Shown here: piece by piece, positions 35,109 through 44,153 of the stretch | Layout of the letters: each line of letters opens with the position of its first letter | Position numbering within the stretch: the stretch's first letter is position 1 | NCBI GenBank assembly: GCA_045629005.1 | Contig: JAZQQJ010000074.1 | Span: 1-49,750 of the forward strand | DNA from: RGIG3528 sp045629005 | GTDB lineage: Bacteria; Bacillota; Clostridia; Lachnospirales; Lachnospiraceae | Direction: 5' to 3' | Length of the DNA stretch: 49,750 bases | Made by a program: the position numbers and the translations under genes | Notes under the pieces: model-generated | What the model saw: only the letters and a program-made list of their open reading frames with translations | Database searches by the model: none | Told to the model about the DNA's origin: nothing

Positions 35109-36030
35109 CTGTTTTTTCTACGTTATCTGTTTCCTCTGTTTCAGCTACTGTCTCTTCTTCAACTTCGGCTTCTGCTGAAGGCTCCTCTGCAGATTCTTCT
35201 GCAACTTCTTCTGCAGGTTTCATCTCTGCCTTGGCAGCTTCTTCTCTTGCAAGTGTTTCTGCAACAGGGTCTCTTTGCGGCTTTCTTACAAAGATGATGA
35301 AAAGAACAACACCAATAGTAAAGATAAAGAACGAAATGAACTGTGACGTGGAGAATATGCCAACGCTGCCTCTTTCCTCATCACCTCTGAACAGCTCGAT
35401 AATATAACGTCCGACACTGTAGAAAATAAGAAAAAACGATGTCGTAACACCGGGCTTATTCTTGAATATTCTGTATATAATGAATACAAGAACAAGGAAG
35501 TTCAAAAGATTTCCAACCGCAGACATAATCTGTGTCGGATAGAGCCAGATGTGATTCGGGGCAAAACGTGAGTTTTCAAACACAATATGAAAAGCAGAAT
35601 CTGTTTCAGCACCATAGCAACAGCCGGACATAAGACATCCAACACGACCAAAGGCCTGGGCTATTGCTATCTGAGGAATTATGAGGTCAAACCACATCAA
35701 AGTGTCCTGCTTTTTCACTTTACAGTAGATAAGGCATGCGATGCTTCCGCCTATAATGCCACCGTATACGACAAAACCGTTTGTGATATCAAGGAGAAGC
35801 GACGGGTCTTTGATTATGGACTTGATTTCTACGATGTAGTACATAATCTTTGCACCGAGTATGCCGCCGATTGCTGCCCACATTGCAAGATCAAAACATG
35901 TGTCGACATTAAGCTTGTGCTTCTTTGTGCGGAGTTCCGCAATAACGTAAGCAACGATAATGCCAAGTGCAATGCAAAGGCCATAACTGTGAATGGTAAA
36001 TTTACCGATACTGAACAAATCTTCCTTCAT
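35098..36030 (-). CDS. lgt: Prolipoprotein diacylglyceryl transferase
   Basis: I place the start at ATG 36030, preceded by AGGGG; the frame upstream to 36123 runs into the transketolase terminator. The 310-residue protein has about seven membrane helices with the Lgt hallmarks FTIHSYGLCIALGI (His-Ser-Tyr near the start), QAFGRVGCLMSGCCYG (the GRxGNFxNxE-like signature, here with Cys) and SVGRYIIELFRGDE. It transfers diacylglycerol from phosphatidylglycerol to the lipobox cysteine. The C-terminus adds about 50 residues rich in Glu and Ala (EEPSAEAEVEEE...), an acidic tail absent from most Lgt proteins. Confidence 0.9.
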   Translation of the reverse strand: MKEDLFSIGKFTIHSYGLCIALGIIVAYVIAELRTKKHKLNVDTCFDLAMWAAIGGILGAKIMYYIVEIKSIIKDPSLLLDITNGFVVYGGIIGGSIACLIYCKVKKQDTLMWFDLIIPQIAIAQAFGRVGCLMSGCCYGAETDSAFHIVFENSRFAPNHIWLYPTQIMSAVGNLLNFLVLVFIIYRIFKNKPGVTTSFFLIFYSVGRYIIELFRGDEERGSVGIFSTSQFISFFIFTIGVVLFIIFVRKPQRDPVAETLAREEAAKAEMKPAEEVAEESAEEPSAEAEVEEETVAETEETDNVEKTDEQ

Positions 36031-36090
36031 GTTAACCCCTATAATCTTATTGTCATTTTCGCCTTGCGGTAAAATGACTTTTTTAAAATG

Positions 36091-36118
36091 AACCCACCAC
36101 CAAAATGGGTGGTGGGTT
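36091..36118 (-). terminator. Terminator of the transketolase gene
   Basis: A perfect 11-bp stem AACCCACCACC/GGTGGTGGGTT with a 6-nt loop lies 40 bp past the stop, followed on the minus strand by CATTTTAAAAAAG. Confidence 0.75.
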
Positions 36119-36157
36119 ATCATTGAAGTTTATTAGTGCGATTGTTTGTTTAGTCTA

Positions 36158-38146
36158 CTATTTAACAACTTTCTTAACTGCAGCTACAACGTTCTCTGTT
36201 GTGAAGCCGTACTTAGGGAAGAGTGTTGAATAAGGAGCTGATGCACCGAAGCCCTTCATGGAGATAATTTCTCCGTCAAGACCTGTGTACTTGCCCCAGC
36301 CGAAGTCGATGAGAGCTTCTACTGCAACTCTTGCACGAACGTTCTTAGGAAGAACGCTTGCCTTGTACTCTTCGGACTGCTCCTCGAATACGTCTGTTGA
36401 AGGCATGGAAACGACTCTTACGTCGATGCCGTCCTTAATGAGCTCTGCCTTTGCATTAACTGCAAGCTGAACTTCTGAACCTGTAGCGATGATGATTGCA
36501 TCAGGTGTAGCCTTTGCAGAATCCTCAAGGATGTAACCACCCTTAAGAGCTTCCTTGGAAGAACCTGCAAGCTGAGGAAGATTCTGACGTGTAAGAACAA
36601 GAGCTGTAGGTGTTTCCTTTGATGTAACTGCTGCGTACCAAGCTGCAAGTGTCTCTGTAGCATCTGCAGGACGGAATACGTGGAAGTTAGGAAGTGCACG
36701 GTGCATAGCAAGCTGCTCGATAGGCTCATGTGTAGGACCATCTTCACCAACACCGATGGAGTCATGTGTAAATACGTAAGCTGTAGGTATTCTCATGATG
36801 GAAGAAAGTCTAGCCATAGGCTTTGTATAATCTGAGAATACGAAGAATGTGGAAACGAAACCTCTGAGGCCGTGAAGAGTGATGCCGTTGCCGATAGCTG
36901 TCATGGCAAGCTCACGTACACCATAGTGCATGTTGCGGCCAAGTCTGTCGTCCTTGGAGAAGTCTCCCATTTCTTTCATGTATGTCTTTGTGGAAGGAGA
37001 AAGGTCTGCTGCACCACCGAAGAGTGAAGGAACCTTATCCTTAAGTCTGTTAATAACCATACCGGAAAGGTTTCTTGTAGCTTCCGGCTTGTCTTCATAT
37101 GCCCAGTACTCAGCATCATCGATGAGAGGCTTAGCAATGTCAAGATTGAACTCGTCGTCCCAAGCTTTCTTCATCTCAGGGAACTTCTCGCAGTATTCCT
37201 TGAACATCTTGTTCCAAGCATCCTCAGCGGGAGCGAAGGACTTTGTGATTTCTGCGTAGTTGTCATAAACTTCCTGAGGTACAAAGAAAGGCTCTGTTGA
37301 AGGCCAGCCAAGGTTCTCCTTGAGTGCGAGAATGTTCTCGTCACCAAGAGGCTCACCGTGTGCACTTGCCTTACCCTGCTTTGCGGGACAGCCGAAACCA
37401 ATCTGTGTATGGCAGATGATGCATGAAGGACGATTTGTATCATCCTTAGCTTCGTCAATTGCCTTACCTACAGCATCCATATCGTTGCCGTTTGCAACAT
37501 CGATTACCTGGAAACCATAAGCTTCCATTCTCTTTGCTGTATCATCACAGAAAGCGATATCTGTGCTTCCTTCGATGGAAATCTTGTTTGAATCGTAGAT
37601 GATAATGAGCTTGCCAAGGCCAAGTGTGCCTGCAAGTGAGAAAGCTTCGTGAGAAATACCTTCCATCATACATCCGTCGCCGCCAAGAGCGTATGTATAG
37701 TGGTCAACTACAGGATAGCCGGGCTTGTTGAACTTTGCAGCAAGGTGTGCTTCTGCAATTGCCATACCAACTGCCATACCCATACCTGCACCGAGAGGGC
37801 CTGTTGTAGCTTCAACGCCTCTTGTGTGGCGGTACTCGGGATGACCGGGTGTGAGTGAATCAAGCTGTCTGAACTGCATAAGGTCTTCCTTCTTAAGACC
37901 ATATCCAAACAGATGAAGAAGTGAATAAAGAAGCATGGAACCGTGTCCGCCTGAAAGGATGAAGCGGTCTCTGTCTGCCCAGTCGGGGTCAGCAGGATTG
38001 TGCTTAAGCTTCTTTGCCCAAAGCTCATACGCGATATCAGCGCAGCCGAGAGGAAGTCCCGGATGACCTGATTTTGCCTTCTGAATACCATCTGCAGCGA
38101 GAACGCGGATTGCGTTTGCAGACATCTGATCGATTTTTGTTGCCAT
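36158..38146 (-). CDS. tkt: Transketolase
   Basis: The 662-residue protein is full length. It has the thiamine-diphosphate motif starting GDGCMMEGISHEAFSLAGTL (about residue 155), substrate His residues in KSGHPGLPLG and GGHGSMLL, FVFSDYTKPMARL, and HDSIGVGEDGPTHEPIEQL in the pyrimidine domain. It moves two-carbon ketol units between sugar phosphates in the non-oxidative pentose phosphate pathway. AGGAGG lies before the ATG. Its codon use seems more restricted than in neighbours, suggesting high expression. It is transcribed alone, with a terminator downstream. Confidence 0.96.
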   Translation of the reverse strand: MATKIDQMSANAIRVLAADGIQKAKSGHPGLPLGCADIAYELWAKKLKHNPADPDWADRDRFILSGGHGSMLLYSLLHLFGYGLKKEDLMQFRQLDSLTPGHPEYRHTRGVEATTGPLGAGMGMAVGMAIAEAHLAAKFNKPGYPVVDHYTYALGGDGCMMEGISHEAFSLAGTLGLGKLIIIYDSNKISIEGSTDIAFCDDTAKRMEAYGFQVIDVANGNDMDAVGKAIDEAKDDTNRPSCIICHTQIGFGCPAKQGKASAHGEPLGDENILALKENLGWPSTEPFFVPQEVYDNYAEITKSFAPAEDAWNKMFKEYCEKFPEMKKAWDDEFNLDIAKPLIDDAEYWAYEDKPEATRNLSGMVINRLKDKVPSLFGGAADLSPSTKTYMKEMGDFSKDDRLGRNMHYGVRELAMTAIGNGITLHGLRGFVSTFFVFSDYTKPMARLSSIMRIPTAYVFTHDSIGVGEDGPTHEPIEQLAMHRALPNFHVFRPADATETLAAWYAAVTSKETPTALVLTRQNLPQLAGSSKEALKGGYILEDSAKATPDAIIIATGSEVQLAVNAKAELIKDGIDVRVVSMPSTDVFEEQSEEYKASVLPKNVRARVAVEALIDFGWGKYTGLDGEIISMKGFGASAPYSTLFPKYGFTTENVVAAVKKVVK

Positions 38147-38260
38147 GATTTATCCTCCTGTTTTTGCGAAGCGGAAATGCCTCGTATCTTACTTAAAAAT
38201 TTCGGGTTAGTTATAACGTAGATATTTATAACCGTCAACGCAGTCTGTGTCAATATATTA

Positions 38261-39442
38261 TCAATTTTCGTCACTCATAAATTCATAAAGAGTACCAAAC
38301 CGGTAACCCTCTGCCCGAAGCAGGTCGATTACATCAGCCATAGCCTCAAGATTTGAAATTGAATCGTTATGCATAAGAATGACTGCGCCGTTATGGTGAT
38401 ATTCATTGATATGGTCGATAACATAGTCCTTTCCGGGCTGATTATCCTTATCATAATCACCATAAGCTATGCTCCAGTGATATGTGGAATAGCCAAGGTC
38501 ACTAATTATCTGAAGCACCTGTGCACTGTAAGTACCGCTGGGACAACGGAAGAACGGATCGGGCGTATATCCGGTAAGCTCATACATACGCTCTTCGAAA
38601 CCCGCAAGCTCCTCAACAACATTCTCATTTGACATTTCGGTAAGCTTTGTGTGAGTGGATGTATGGTTTCCTATACAATGCCCCTCTTCACGCATTCTCT
38701 TTACTTCATCAACCGATTTTTCAAGGAACATCTTTGTGCAGAAAAATGTAACTTTAACATCCTTTTCCTTGAAAATATCAAGCATCTGGTTGGTATTCTT
38801 TGTTGCATAACCGCAATCCAACGTAATGTATACTACTTTATCATCATCCGTAACGTCCGGATTCAGGTAAAAACAGTCATACTCCGTTATGTCGAACTGT
38901 GCCCAGTTTCCTGAAGGCAGATGGTCCTTTGCACGCTTGAAGCTCCAGTTGTAGGACTTTGTATCGTACTCTTTGTACACACCGTCCGCAATGTTTGCAA
39001 GAACCGTTGTCTTCCTTGTGTCGTAATAATCCTGCTCACGTGAAAGCTCTTTGAGCCCGGGTGTTGGAGTAGGCGTCGGTGTAAACGTTGGTGTAGGAGT
39101 ATTGGTCGGTATGGGAGTAGGTGTATCCGGAACTGCGGTAGGCTCGGTAATATTCGATGCATTACTTCCCGGATTGTCCCCGGATTTATTGTCGTCGTCC
39201 GACTGATTGGAACCGTTCGCAATGCCCGATGTGGCAGGAGCCGGCGTCAACGTGAGTGCTGCAACTGCTTCCTCTCCACCCTTTCGAGATACATTTACAT
39301 AGTATAAGACGCCAAAAACGACAAGAGCGAGAACGCAAATGCCATTCAGAATATAGGGTGCCAAAGCCCTTGCTCTTGTCTTTTTTGTATTGCTGCCCTC
39401 TTCCTCGGAATTCGGGCTATGTTGTGTTTCTATATTAATCAT
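38261..39442 (-). CDS. Polysaccharide deacetylase, PdaA-like, with Thr-Pro linker
   Basis: The 393-residue exported protein has a single N-terminal membrane anchor (about 27-49), a Ser/Asn-rich then Thr-Pro-rich linker (TPTPIPTNTPTPTFTPTPTP, about 107-126), and a NodB-type domain (about 205-390). Its motifs are VYITLDCGYATKNT (metal Asp; the LDCGY form recalls PdaA rather than TFDDG), metal-binding HTSTH, RCPSGTYS, and ILMHND. PdaA-type enzymes deacetylate muramic acid to make muramic lactam; general peptidoglycan or xylan deacetylases are alternatives. Its ATG lies 3 bp after the stop of the repeat-rich gene, so the two are translated together. Confidence 0.88.
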   Translation of the reverse strand: MINIETQHSPNSEEEGSNTKKTRARALAPYILNGICVLALVVFGVLYYVNVSRKGGEEAVAALTLTPAPATSGIANGSNQSDDDNKSGDNPGSNASNITEPTAVPDTPTPIPTNTPTPTFTPTPTPTPGLKELSREQDYYDTRKTTVLANIADGVYKEYDTKSYNWSFKRAKDHLPSGNWAQFDITEYDCFYLNPDVTDDDKVVYITLDCGYATKNTNQMLDIFKEKDVKVTFFCTKMFLEKSVDEVKRMREEGHCIGNHTSTHTKLTEMSNENVVEELAGFEERMYELTGYTPDPFFRCPSGTYSAQVLQIISDLGYSTYHWSIAYGDYDKDNQPGKDYVIDHINEYHHNGAVILMHNDSISNLEAMADVIDLLRAEGYRFGTLYEFMSDEN

Positions 39443-39445
39443 TAC

Positions 39446-40852
39446 TTAATTTCCTGCTGCTGCGAAAAGTTTAGCTATATCATCCGGTGAGAGCGCTGCG
39501 TTAGGATCCGAAAGATCTACGCCTGTTGCTGCCGCAAGGTCTGCTTCCGATGCGGGTGCATCCTCGGGTTCAGGCTCTGCTGCAGGTGCGTCTCCGCCGT
39601 TTGCTGCTGCAAAAAGCTTTGCAATATCATCTGCAGAAAGTGCTGCGTTGGGATCTGAAAGGTCTACGCCTGTTGCTGCCGCAAGGTCTGCTTCCGATGC
39701 GGGTGCATCCTCGGGTTCAGACTCTGCTGCGGGCTCTTCTGCCGCAGGTGCGTCTCCGCCGTTTGCTGCTGCAAAGAGCTTTGCAATATCATCTGCAGAA
39801 AGTGCTGCGTTGGGATCTGAAAGGTCTACGCCTGTTGCTGCCGCAAGGTCTGCCTCTGATGCAGGTTCTTCTGCCACGGGCTCCTCGGGGATTTCGATGT
39901 CGGGAATCTCAAGTGCGGGCTCTTCAACTGTTTCCTCTGCTGCGGGCTCCTCAGGAATTTCAATATCGGGAATCTCAAGTGCAGGCTCTTCAACTGCTTC
40001 TTCTGCTGCGGGCTCCTCGGGGATTTCGATATCGGGAATCTCAAGTGCGGGCTCTTCAACTACAGTTTCTTCAACAGGCATCGGAGCAGGCTCTGCAACA
40101 GGTGCCGCTGCCGGAGCAGGTGCTGCTGCATACATCGGCATAGGTGCTGCCATCATAACAGGTGTTGCACTTCCTGCCTTTTCAGCAACCTTATCCGCTG
40201 CCGACTCAATTGTCTGCTGAAGCTTTGGGAAAGACCCGTTTATGTCATCAATGCCGCCTCTAAGGTCGTTGATTCCACTTTCAACGTCCTTCACGCTGTT
40301 GAGCACATCACCAAGTACTTCCTTTTCGCTCTCTGCAATCTGTCTTGCGTTTTCTTTATTATATTTGACAATGGTTTTTATTCCGGCATTCTGCTCGTCA
40401 ATAACCTTGTCAATCTTTTCCTGCATAACGGCAAGATGCTCTTCCTGGGCATCCGCACTCTTTTTCATTGCAGCAAACATTGCGCGACTTGTACGGTCAA
40501 GGGACTGTACCTGCTCGGCAATCTGCTTTTTAAATTCTTCCTCGGCACGCTGTCTGTCTTCTTCTTTTACTTCCTCAAGGGCTTCCTGCGCCTGAGCAAG
40601 GTCGTCGAAAATGTCCTCCTTGGAAGCAAATATTTCATTAAGGAAGAAGTAAGCTGCTGCCATAAGAAGCAGGCAGGCAATACCTACAACCCAGTAAACA
40701 TCGTGAAATTCAAGAAGTACAAACACTGCTATAAAGCATGCTGCTGCAAAGAGCACTCCGGAAACTATTTTTTTCAATCCGTTTCCCTTTTTCTTTTTGC
40801 TGTCATATCCGCCGTATACTTTCTTTTTGTAGCTTCCGGTCTTTTTTCCCAT
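39446..40852 (-). CDS. Membrane coiled-coil protein with acidic tandem repeats
   Basis: The 468-residue protein starts with a Lys/Gly/Tyr-rich cytoplasmic segment, two adjacent hydrophobic helices (about 27-70), then a long coiled coil (about 80-225). The second half is low-complexity and acidic. A 22-residue unit EEPALEIPDIEIPEEPAAEE occurs three times (about 268-335). Then three long units of about 50 residues contain SEADLAAATGVDLSDPNAAL and DDIAKLFAAA. The latter peptide resembles the short N-terminal docking motifs of FliM/FliN type (LSQDEIDALL), so the repeats may be multivalent binding sites. Function unknown; operon partner of the deacetylase. Confidence 0.75.
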   Translation of the reverse strand: MGKKTGSYKKKVYGGYDSKKKKGNGLKKIVSGVLFAAACFIAVFVLLEFHDVYWVVGIACLLLMAAAYFFLNEIFASKEDIFDDLAQAQEALEEVKEEDRQRAEEEFKKQIAEQVQSLDRTSRAMFAAMKKSADAQEEHLAVMQEKIDKVIDEQNAGIKTIVKYNKENARQIAESEKEVLGDVLNSVKDVESGINDLRGGIDDINGSFPKLQQTIESAADKVAEKAGSATPVMMAAPMPMYAAAPAPAAAPVAEPAPMPVEETVVEEPALEIPDIEIPEEPAAEEAVEEPALEIPDIEIPEEPAAEETVEEPALEIPDIEIPEEPVAEEPASEADLAAATGVDLSDPNAALSADDIAKLFAAANGGDAPAAEEPAAESEPEDAPASEADLAAATGVDLSDPNAALSADDIAKLFAAANGGDAPAAEPEPEDAPASEADLAAATGVDLSDPNAALSPDDIAKLFAAAGN

Positions 40853-40911
40853 AACCTTCTCCTTAGAAGTTTTTTCATACGCAAACTAAAGGACATATGC
40901 GTCCTAGTACG

Positions 40912-40939
40912 ATTATAACAATTCCTCAAAAAAAGTAAA
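40912..40939 (-). promoter_or_regulatory. Promoter of the repeat protein-deacetylase pair
   Basis: On the minus strand TTTACT (40934-40939), 16 bp, TATAAT (40912-40917). A small palindrome AGGAC/GTCCT (about 40890-40905) lies in the leader. Confidence 0.5.
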
Positions 40940-41039
40940 CTTAAAAGAATGTGAAATATTCAGTGTTTTCCTTGAAAAATAAGGGGATGTAACGTATTCT
41001 CTTTATGCAAATCCACTTTTTTCGTTGCGAGGGTACAAA

Positions 41040-42782
41040 ATGAAGTTCCTTTTGGTCGGAATCAACTCCAAATTCATACATACAAATCAGGCAATACGCT
41101 CACTTTACGCCTATGCTGAAGGAGCGACCGTTACAAGCGACGAGCACATTTCGGACTATACCGGGGGCATCACAGTTGCAGACAACGAGCCGCTTTCACG
41201 CCATGTCGAATACGTAGAGTATACGATAAATCAACAGCTCGAACAGATTTTCTCTGATATATATGAAAAAAAGCCTGATGTTATAGGCTTTTCGTGCTAC
41301 ATCTGGAATATAACAACGGTTCGTGCACTTATCACTGTTTTAAAAAAGCTTCTTCCAAAAGTTGATATCTGGCTCGGCGGGCCTGAGGTCAACGGAATGG
41401 CAAACAAAATCCCTGCAGGCGTGCGTGGAATTATGCAGGGGGAAGGCGAAAGAATCTTCCTGAGGGTGCTGAAGGCATATGTCAGCGGCACGCAATCCGA
41501 ACTTCCGCATATAGTACGTGAAAGCGAATGTCTGAACATGGATGAGCTGCCGTTCCCCTACTACAACATGCCCCTTCCCGAGAACCGCATTGTATATTAT
41601 GAAAGCAGCAGGGGATGCCCCTTCCGCTGCAGCTACTGTCTTTCCTCCATTGAGAAGGCGGTCCGTTTCAGAAGCATCGAGCTCGTAAAGAAGGAACTAA
41701 AGTTCTTTCTGGATAAAAAAGTCCGTCAGGTTAAATTCGTTGACAGGACCTTCAACATAGATCACGCCAGAACGCTTGAAATATGGCGTTTTCTTAAAGA
41801 AAACGATAATGGCATCACCAATTTTCATTTCGAAATATCCGCGGACCTTCTGAACGAAGAGGAACTCACACTTCTTGAAAAGGTTCGTCCCGGAGCGTTT
41901 CAGCTTGAAACAGGTGTACAGACGACAAATCCCGACACGCTTGATGCCATTCACCGTCACACGTCCTTCGACAAAATCGAAGAAAACACTCTGAAAATTA
42001 ATGGTTTTCACAATATTCACCAGCATCTCGACCTGATTGCGGGACTCCCTTTCGAAAATTACGAGAGCTTCGGGCATTCCTTTGACAATGTTTATGCGCT
42101 TCGGCCGGATCAGCTGCAACTTGGCTTTCTTAAGCTTCTTTCAGGTTCTGAGATGACAGAAAGAGCCGAAGAATTCGGAATTGTCTGCTCCGATAACCCG
42201 CCCTATGAAGTTCTATACACAAATTGGCTCAGCTTTGACGACGTTCTGAAGCTTAAAGGTATTGAACAGGTTTTGGAGATTTATTACAACAGCAGTCAGT
42301 ACAGACACACCCTCGAACAGCTTCAAAGGGCATTCTCGCGTCCTTTTGTTATGTACGAAATGCTCGCTGCATTTTTCAAGGAGCACGGCTACAATGACAC
42401 AAGCAAACGAAGACTCGATTATTACGATATCCTTCTCGAGTTTGCCTGTGAAAACGACGCAGGAAACACGGCATTATATAAGGAATTGCTCACGTTTGAC
42501 TGTTATCTTCGTGAAAACATAAAATCCCGCCCTTCCTTTGCAGGAAAAGACGAGATTTTGCGTGAGGAGTTTGACCGCATTTACCGTGAGGCCGAGGCCC
42601 GAGGCGATTTTTCAGCATACGGAAATCTGCCTTTACGAACGCTTGAGCACATGACGCATCTTGAATTTTTCGCGCTTCCAAAGCCTCATTACATCCTCTT
42701 TGATTACAAAGAAAAGGACCCGATTTCCTTCGAATGCAGGACAATAAGTTTTGATTTAGTAGACAACTTGAATAAAACTTAA
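41040..42782 (+). CDS. B12-binding-domain radical SAM protein (DUF4080)
   Basis: I place the start at ATG 41040, preceded by GAGGG; a TTG five codons earlier is less likely. The 580-residue protein has an N-terminal cobalamin-binding-type Rossmann domain (FLLVGINSKFIHTN, DVIGFSCYIWN, IWLGGPEVN, MQGEGE), the radical SAM motif CPFRCSYC (Cys193, Cys197, Cys200), TIM-barrel segments (KFVDRTFNID, FHFEISADLL, FQLETGVQTTNPDTL) and a C-terminal DUF4080 domain. The reaction is unknown. It stands alone between a divergent operon and the phosphofructokinase gene. Confidence 0.9.
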   Translation: MKFLLVGINSKFIHTNQAIRSLYAYAEGATVTSDEHISDYTGGITVADNEPLSRHVEYVEYTINQQLEQIFSDIYEKKPDVIGFSCYIWNITTVRALITVLKKLLPKVDIWLGGPEVNGMANKIPAGVRGIMQGEGERIFLRVLKAYVSGTQSELPHIVRESECLNMDELPFPYYNMPLPENRIVYYESSRGCPFRCSYCLSSIEKAVRFRSIELVKKELKFFLDKKVRQVKFVDRTFNIDHARTLEIWRFLKENDNGITNFHFEISADLLNEEELTLLEKVRPGAFQLETGVQTTNPDTLDAIHRHTSFDKIEENTLKINGFHNIHQHLDLIAGLPFENYESFGHSFDNVYALRPDQLQLGFLKLLSGSEMTERAEEFGIVCSDNPPYEVLYTNWLSFDDVLKLKGIEQVLEIYYNSSQYRHTLEQLQRAFSRPFVMYEMLAAFFKEHGYNDTSKRRLDYYDILLEFACENDAGNTALYKELLTFDCYLRENIKSRPSFAGKDEILREEFDRIYREAEARGDFSAYGNLPLRTLEHMTHLEFFALPKPHYILFDYKEKDPISFECRTISFDLVDNLNKT

Positions 42783-42880
42783 CAATAATTGAATACTCAA
42801 ACCGGAATTTTCGTGATATACTTACCGCAAATTGCAATTCAATTTATATCTATATCAACCAAACAAAAAGGAGAACAATT

Positions 42881-44089
42881 ATGAACATTGTAGTAGGACA
42901 GTCAGGCGGCCCCACAGTTGCTATCAACGCTTCCCTTCTCGGCGTATACAAGCAGGCTATGAAGAGCGATGCTGTTGACACAGTTTTCGGCACAGTTAAC
43001 GGAATCGAAGGTATCATCAACGATCACCTCGTAAATCTTAACGAGCAGCTCAATACAAATGCTAACATGGAGCTTTTAAAGGTTACACCCTCCACAGCTC
43101 TTGGCTCATGCCGTTATAAGCTTCCGGACGTTTCCAAGGATCCCGAAGTTTTCGAAAAGATTTTCAAGACATTAAAGAAGCATGACATCGGTGCATTCTT
43201 CTATATCGGCGGAAATGATTCCATGGATACAGTTGACAAGCTCTCCAAATATGCAGCAGCACACGGCGAGAACATCAAGTTCATGGGCGTTCCCAAGACA
43301 GTAGATAATGACCTTTGGACAACAGACCATACACCCGGTTTCGGCAGCGCAGCAAAGTATGTTGCCACAACACTTTCTGAAATCGTTTCCGACAGTTCCG
43401 TTTATGATGTTAAGTCTGTTACTATCGTAGAAATCATGGGCAGAAGCGCAGGCTGGCTCACAGCATCATCCTGTGTTCTTCGTGCAAACGGCATCCAGGC
43501 TCCTCAGCTCATCTACCTTCCCGAAGCAGAGAATTTCTCAGAAGATAAGTTCGTTGCAGACGTTAAGGCTCAGCTTGAGAAGACAAACACAGTTATCGTA
43601 GCTGTTTCCGAAGGTATCGAGCTCGGCAACGACGAGTTCCGTTCCGGTGCTGTTGATAACTTCGGTCACAAGTACCTTTCCGGTATCGGCAAACTCCTTG
43701 AGAACGTTGTTAAGGAAAAGGTTGGCTGCAAAGTTAGAAGCATCGAGCTTAACGTTATGCAGCGTTCCGCTTCCCACATCACATCCAAGACAGACGTTGA
43801 TGAAGCTGAGCTCATCGGCTCAAAGGCAGTTGAAGCAGCTCTCAACGGCGAAACAGGCAAGATGATGTGCTTCAAGCGTGTTTCCGACAAGCCTTACTTC
43901 GTTGATTGCTTCGCAGCTCCCGTTTGCGAAATCGCAAACAAGGAAAAGAAGTTCCCGAAGGAATGGATCATCAACGACGGTTCAAACGTTGCAGATGCAG
44001 CTCTCGATTACTTCCTTCCTCTTATCGAAGGCGAGTGCATAATTCCTTACAAGAACGGCATGCCTATGCAGTTTAAGATTAAGAAATAA
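42881..44089 (+). CDS. pfp: Pyrophosphate-dependent 6-phosphofructokinase
   Basis: The 402-residue protein has VGQSGGPTVAIN at the N-terminus, GGNDSMDTV (the Asp in place of the Gly of ATP-type GGDGS marks pyrophosphate use), PKTVDNDLWTTDHTPGFGSAAKY (the catalytic TVDND) and MGRSAGWLTA. It phosphorylates fructose 6-phosphate reversibly with pyrophosphate. AAGGAGA lies seven bases before the ATG. Its codon use looks restricted like that of transketolase, and a strong terminator follows, consistent with a highly expressed single-gene unit. Confidence 0.93.
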   Translation: MNIVVGQSGGPTVAINASLLGVYKQAMKSDAVDTVFGTVNGIEGIINDHLVNLNEQLNTNANMELLKVTPSTALGSCRYKLPDVSKDPEVFEKIFKTLKKHDIGAFFYIGGNDSMDTVDKLSKYAAAHGENIKFMGVPKTVDNDLWTTDHTPGFGSAAKYVATTLSEIVSDSSVYDVKSVTIVEIMGRSAGWLTASSCVLRANGIQAPQLIYLPEAENFSEDKFVADVKAQLEKTNTVIVAVSEGIELGNDEFRSGAVDNFGHKYLSGIGKLLENVVKEKVGCKVRSIELNVMQRSASHITSKTDVDEAELIGSKAVEAALNGETGKMMCFKRVSDKPYFVDCFAAPVCEIANKEKKFPKEWIINDGSNVADAALDYFLPLIEGECIIPYKNGMPMQFKIKK

Positions 44090-44099
44090 TTCCTTTACA

Positions 44100-44132
44100 A
44101 AAAAACAAGCGTGCAATGCACGCTTGTTTTTT
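44100..44132. terminator. Bidirectional terminator between phosphofructokinase and the convergent gene
   Basis: A perfect 15-bp stem (44100-44114 with 44118-44132) with loop AAT has A and T tracts at its ends, so it can terminate on both strands. Confidence 0.88.
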
Positions 44133-44153
44133 AAAACAGAATAAAAATCCCCT

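Noticed and set aside
39526..40220. Two long plus-strand ORFs opposite the acidic repeats
   Set aside because: Leu/Gln- and Ser/Ala-rich shadows of the Glu/Ala-rich repeat codons; no ribosome sites.
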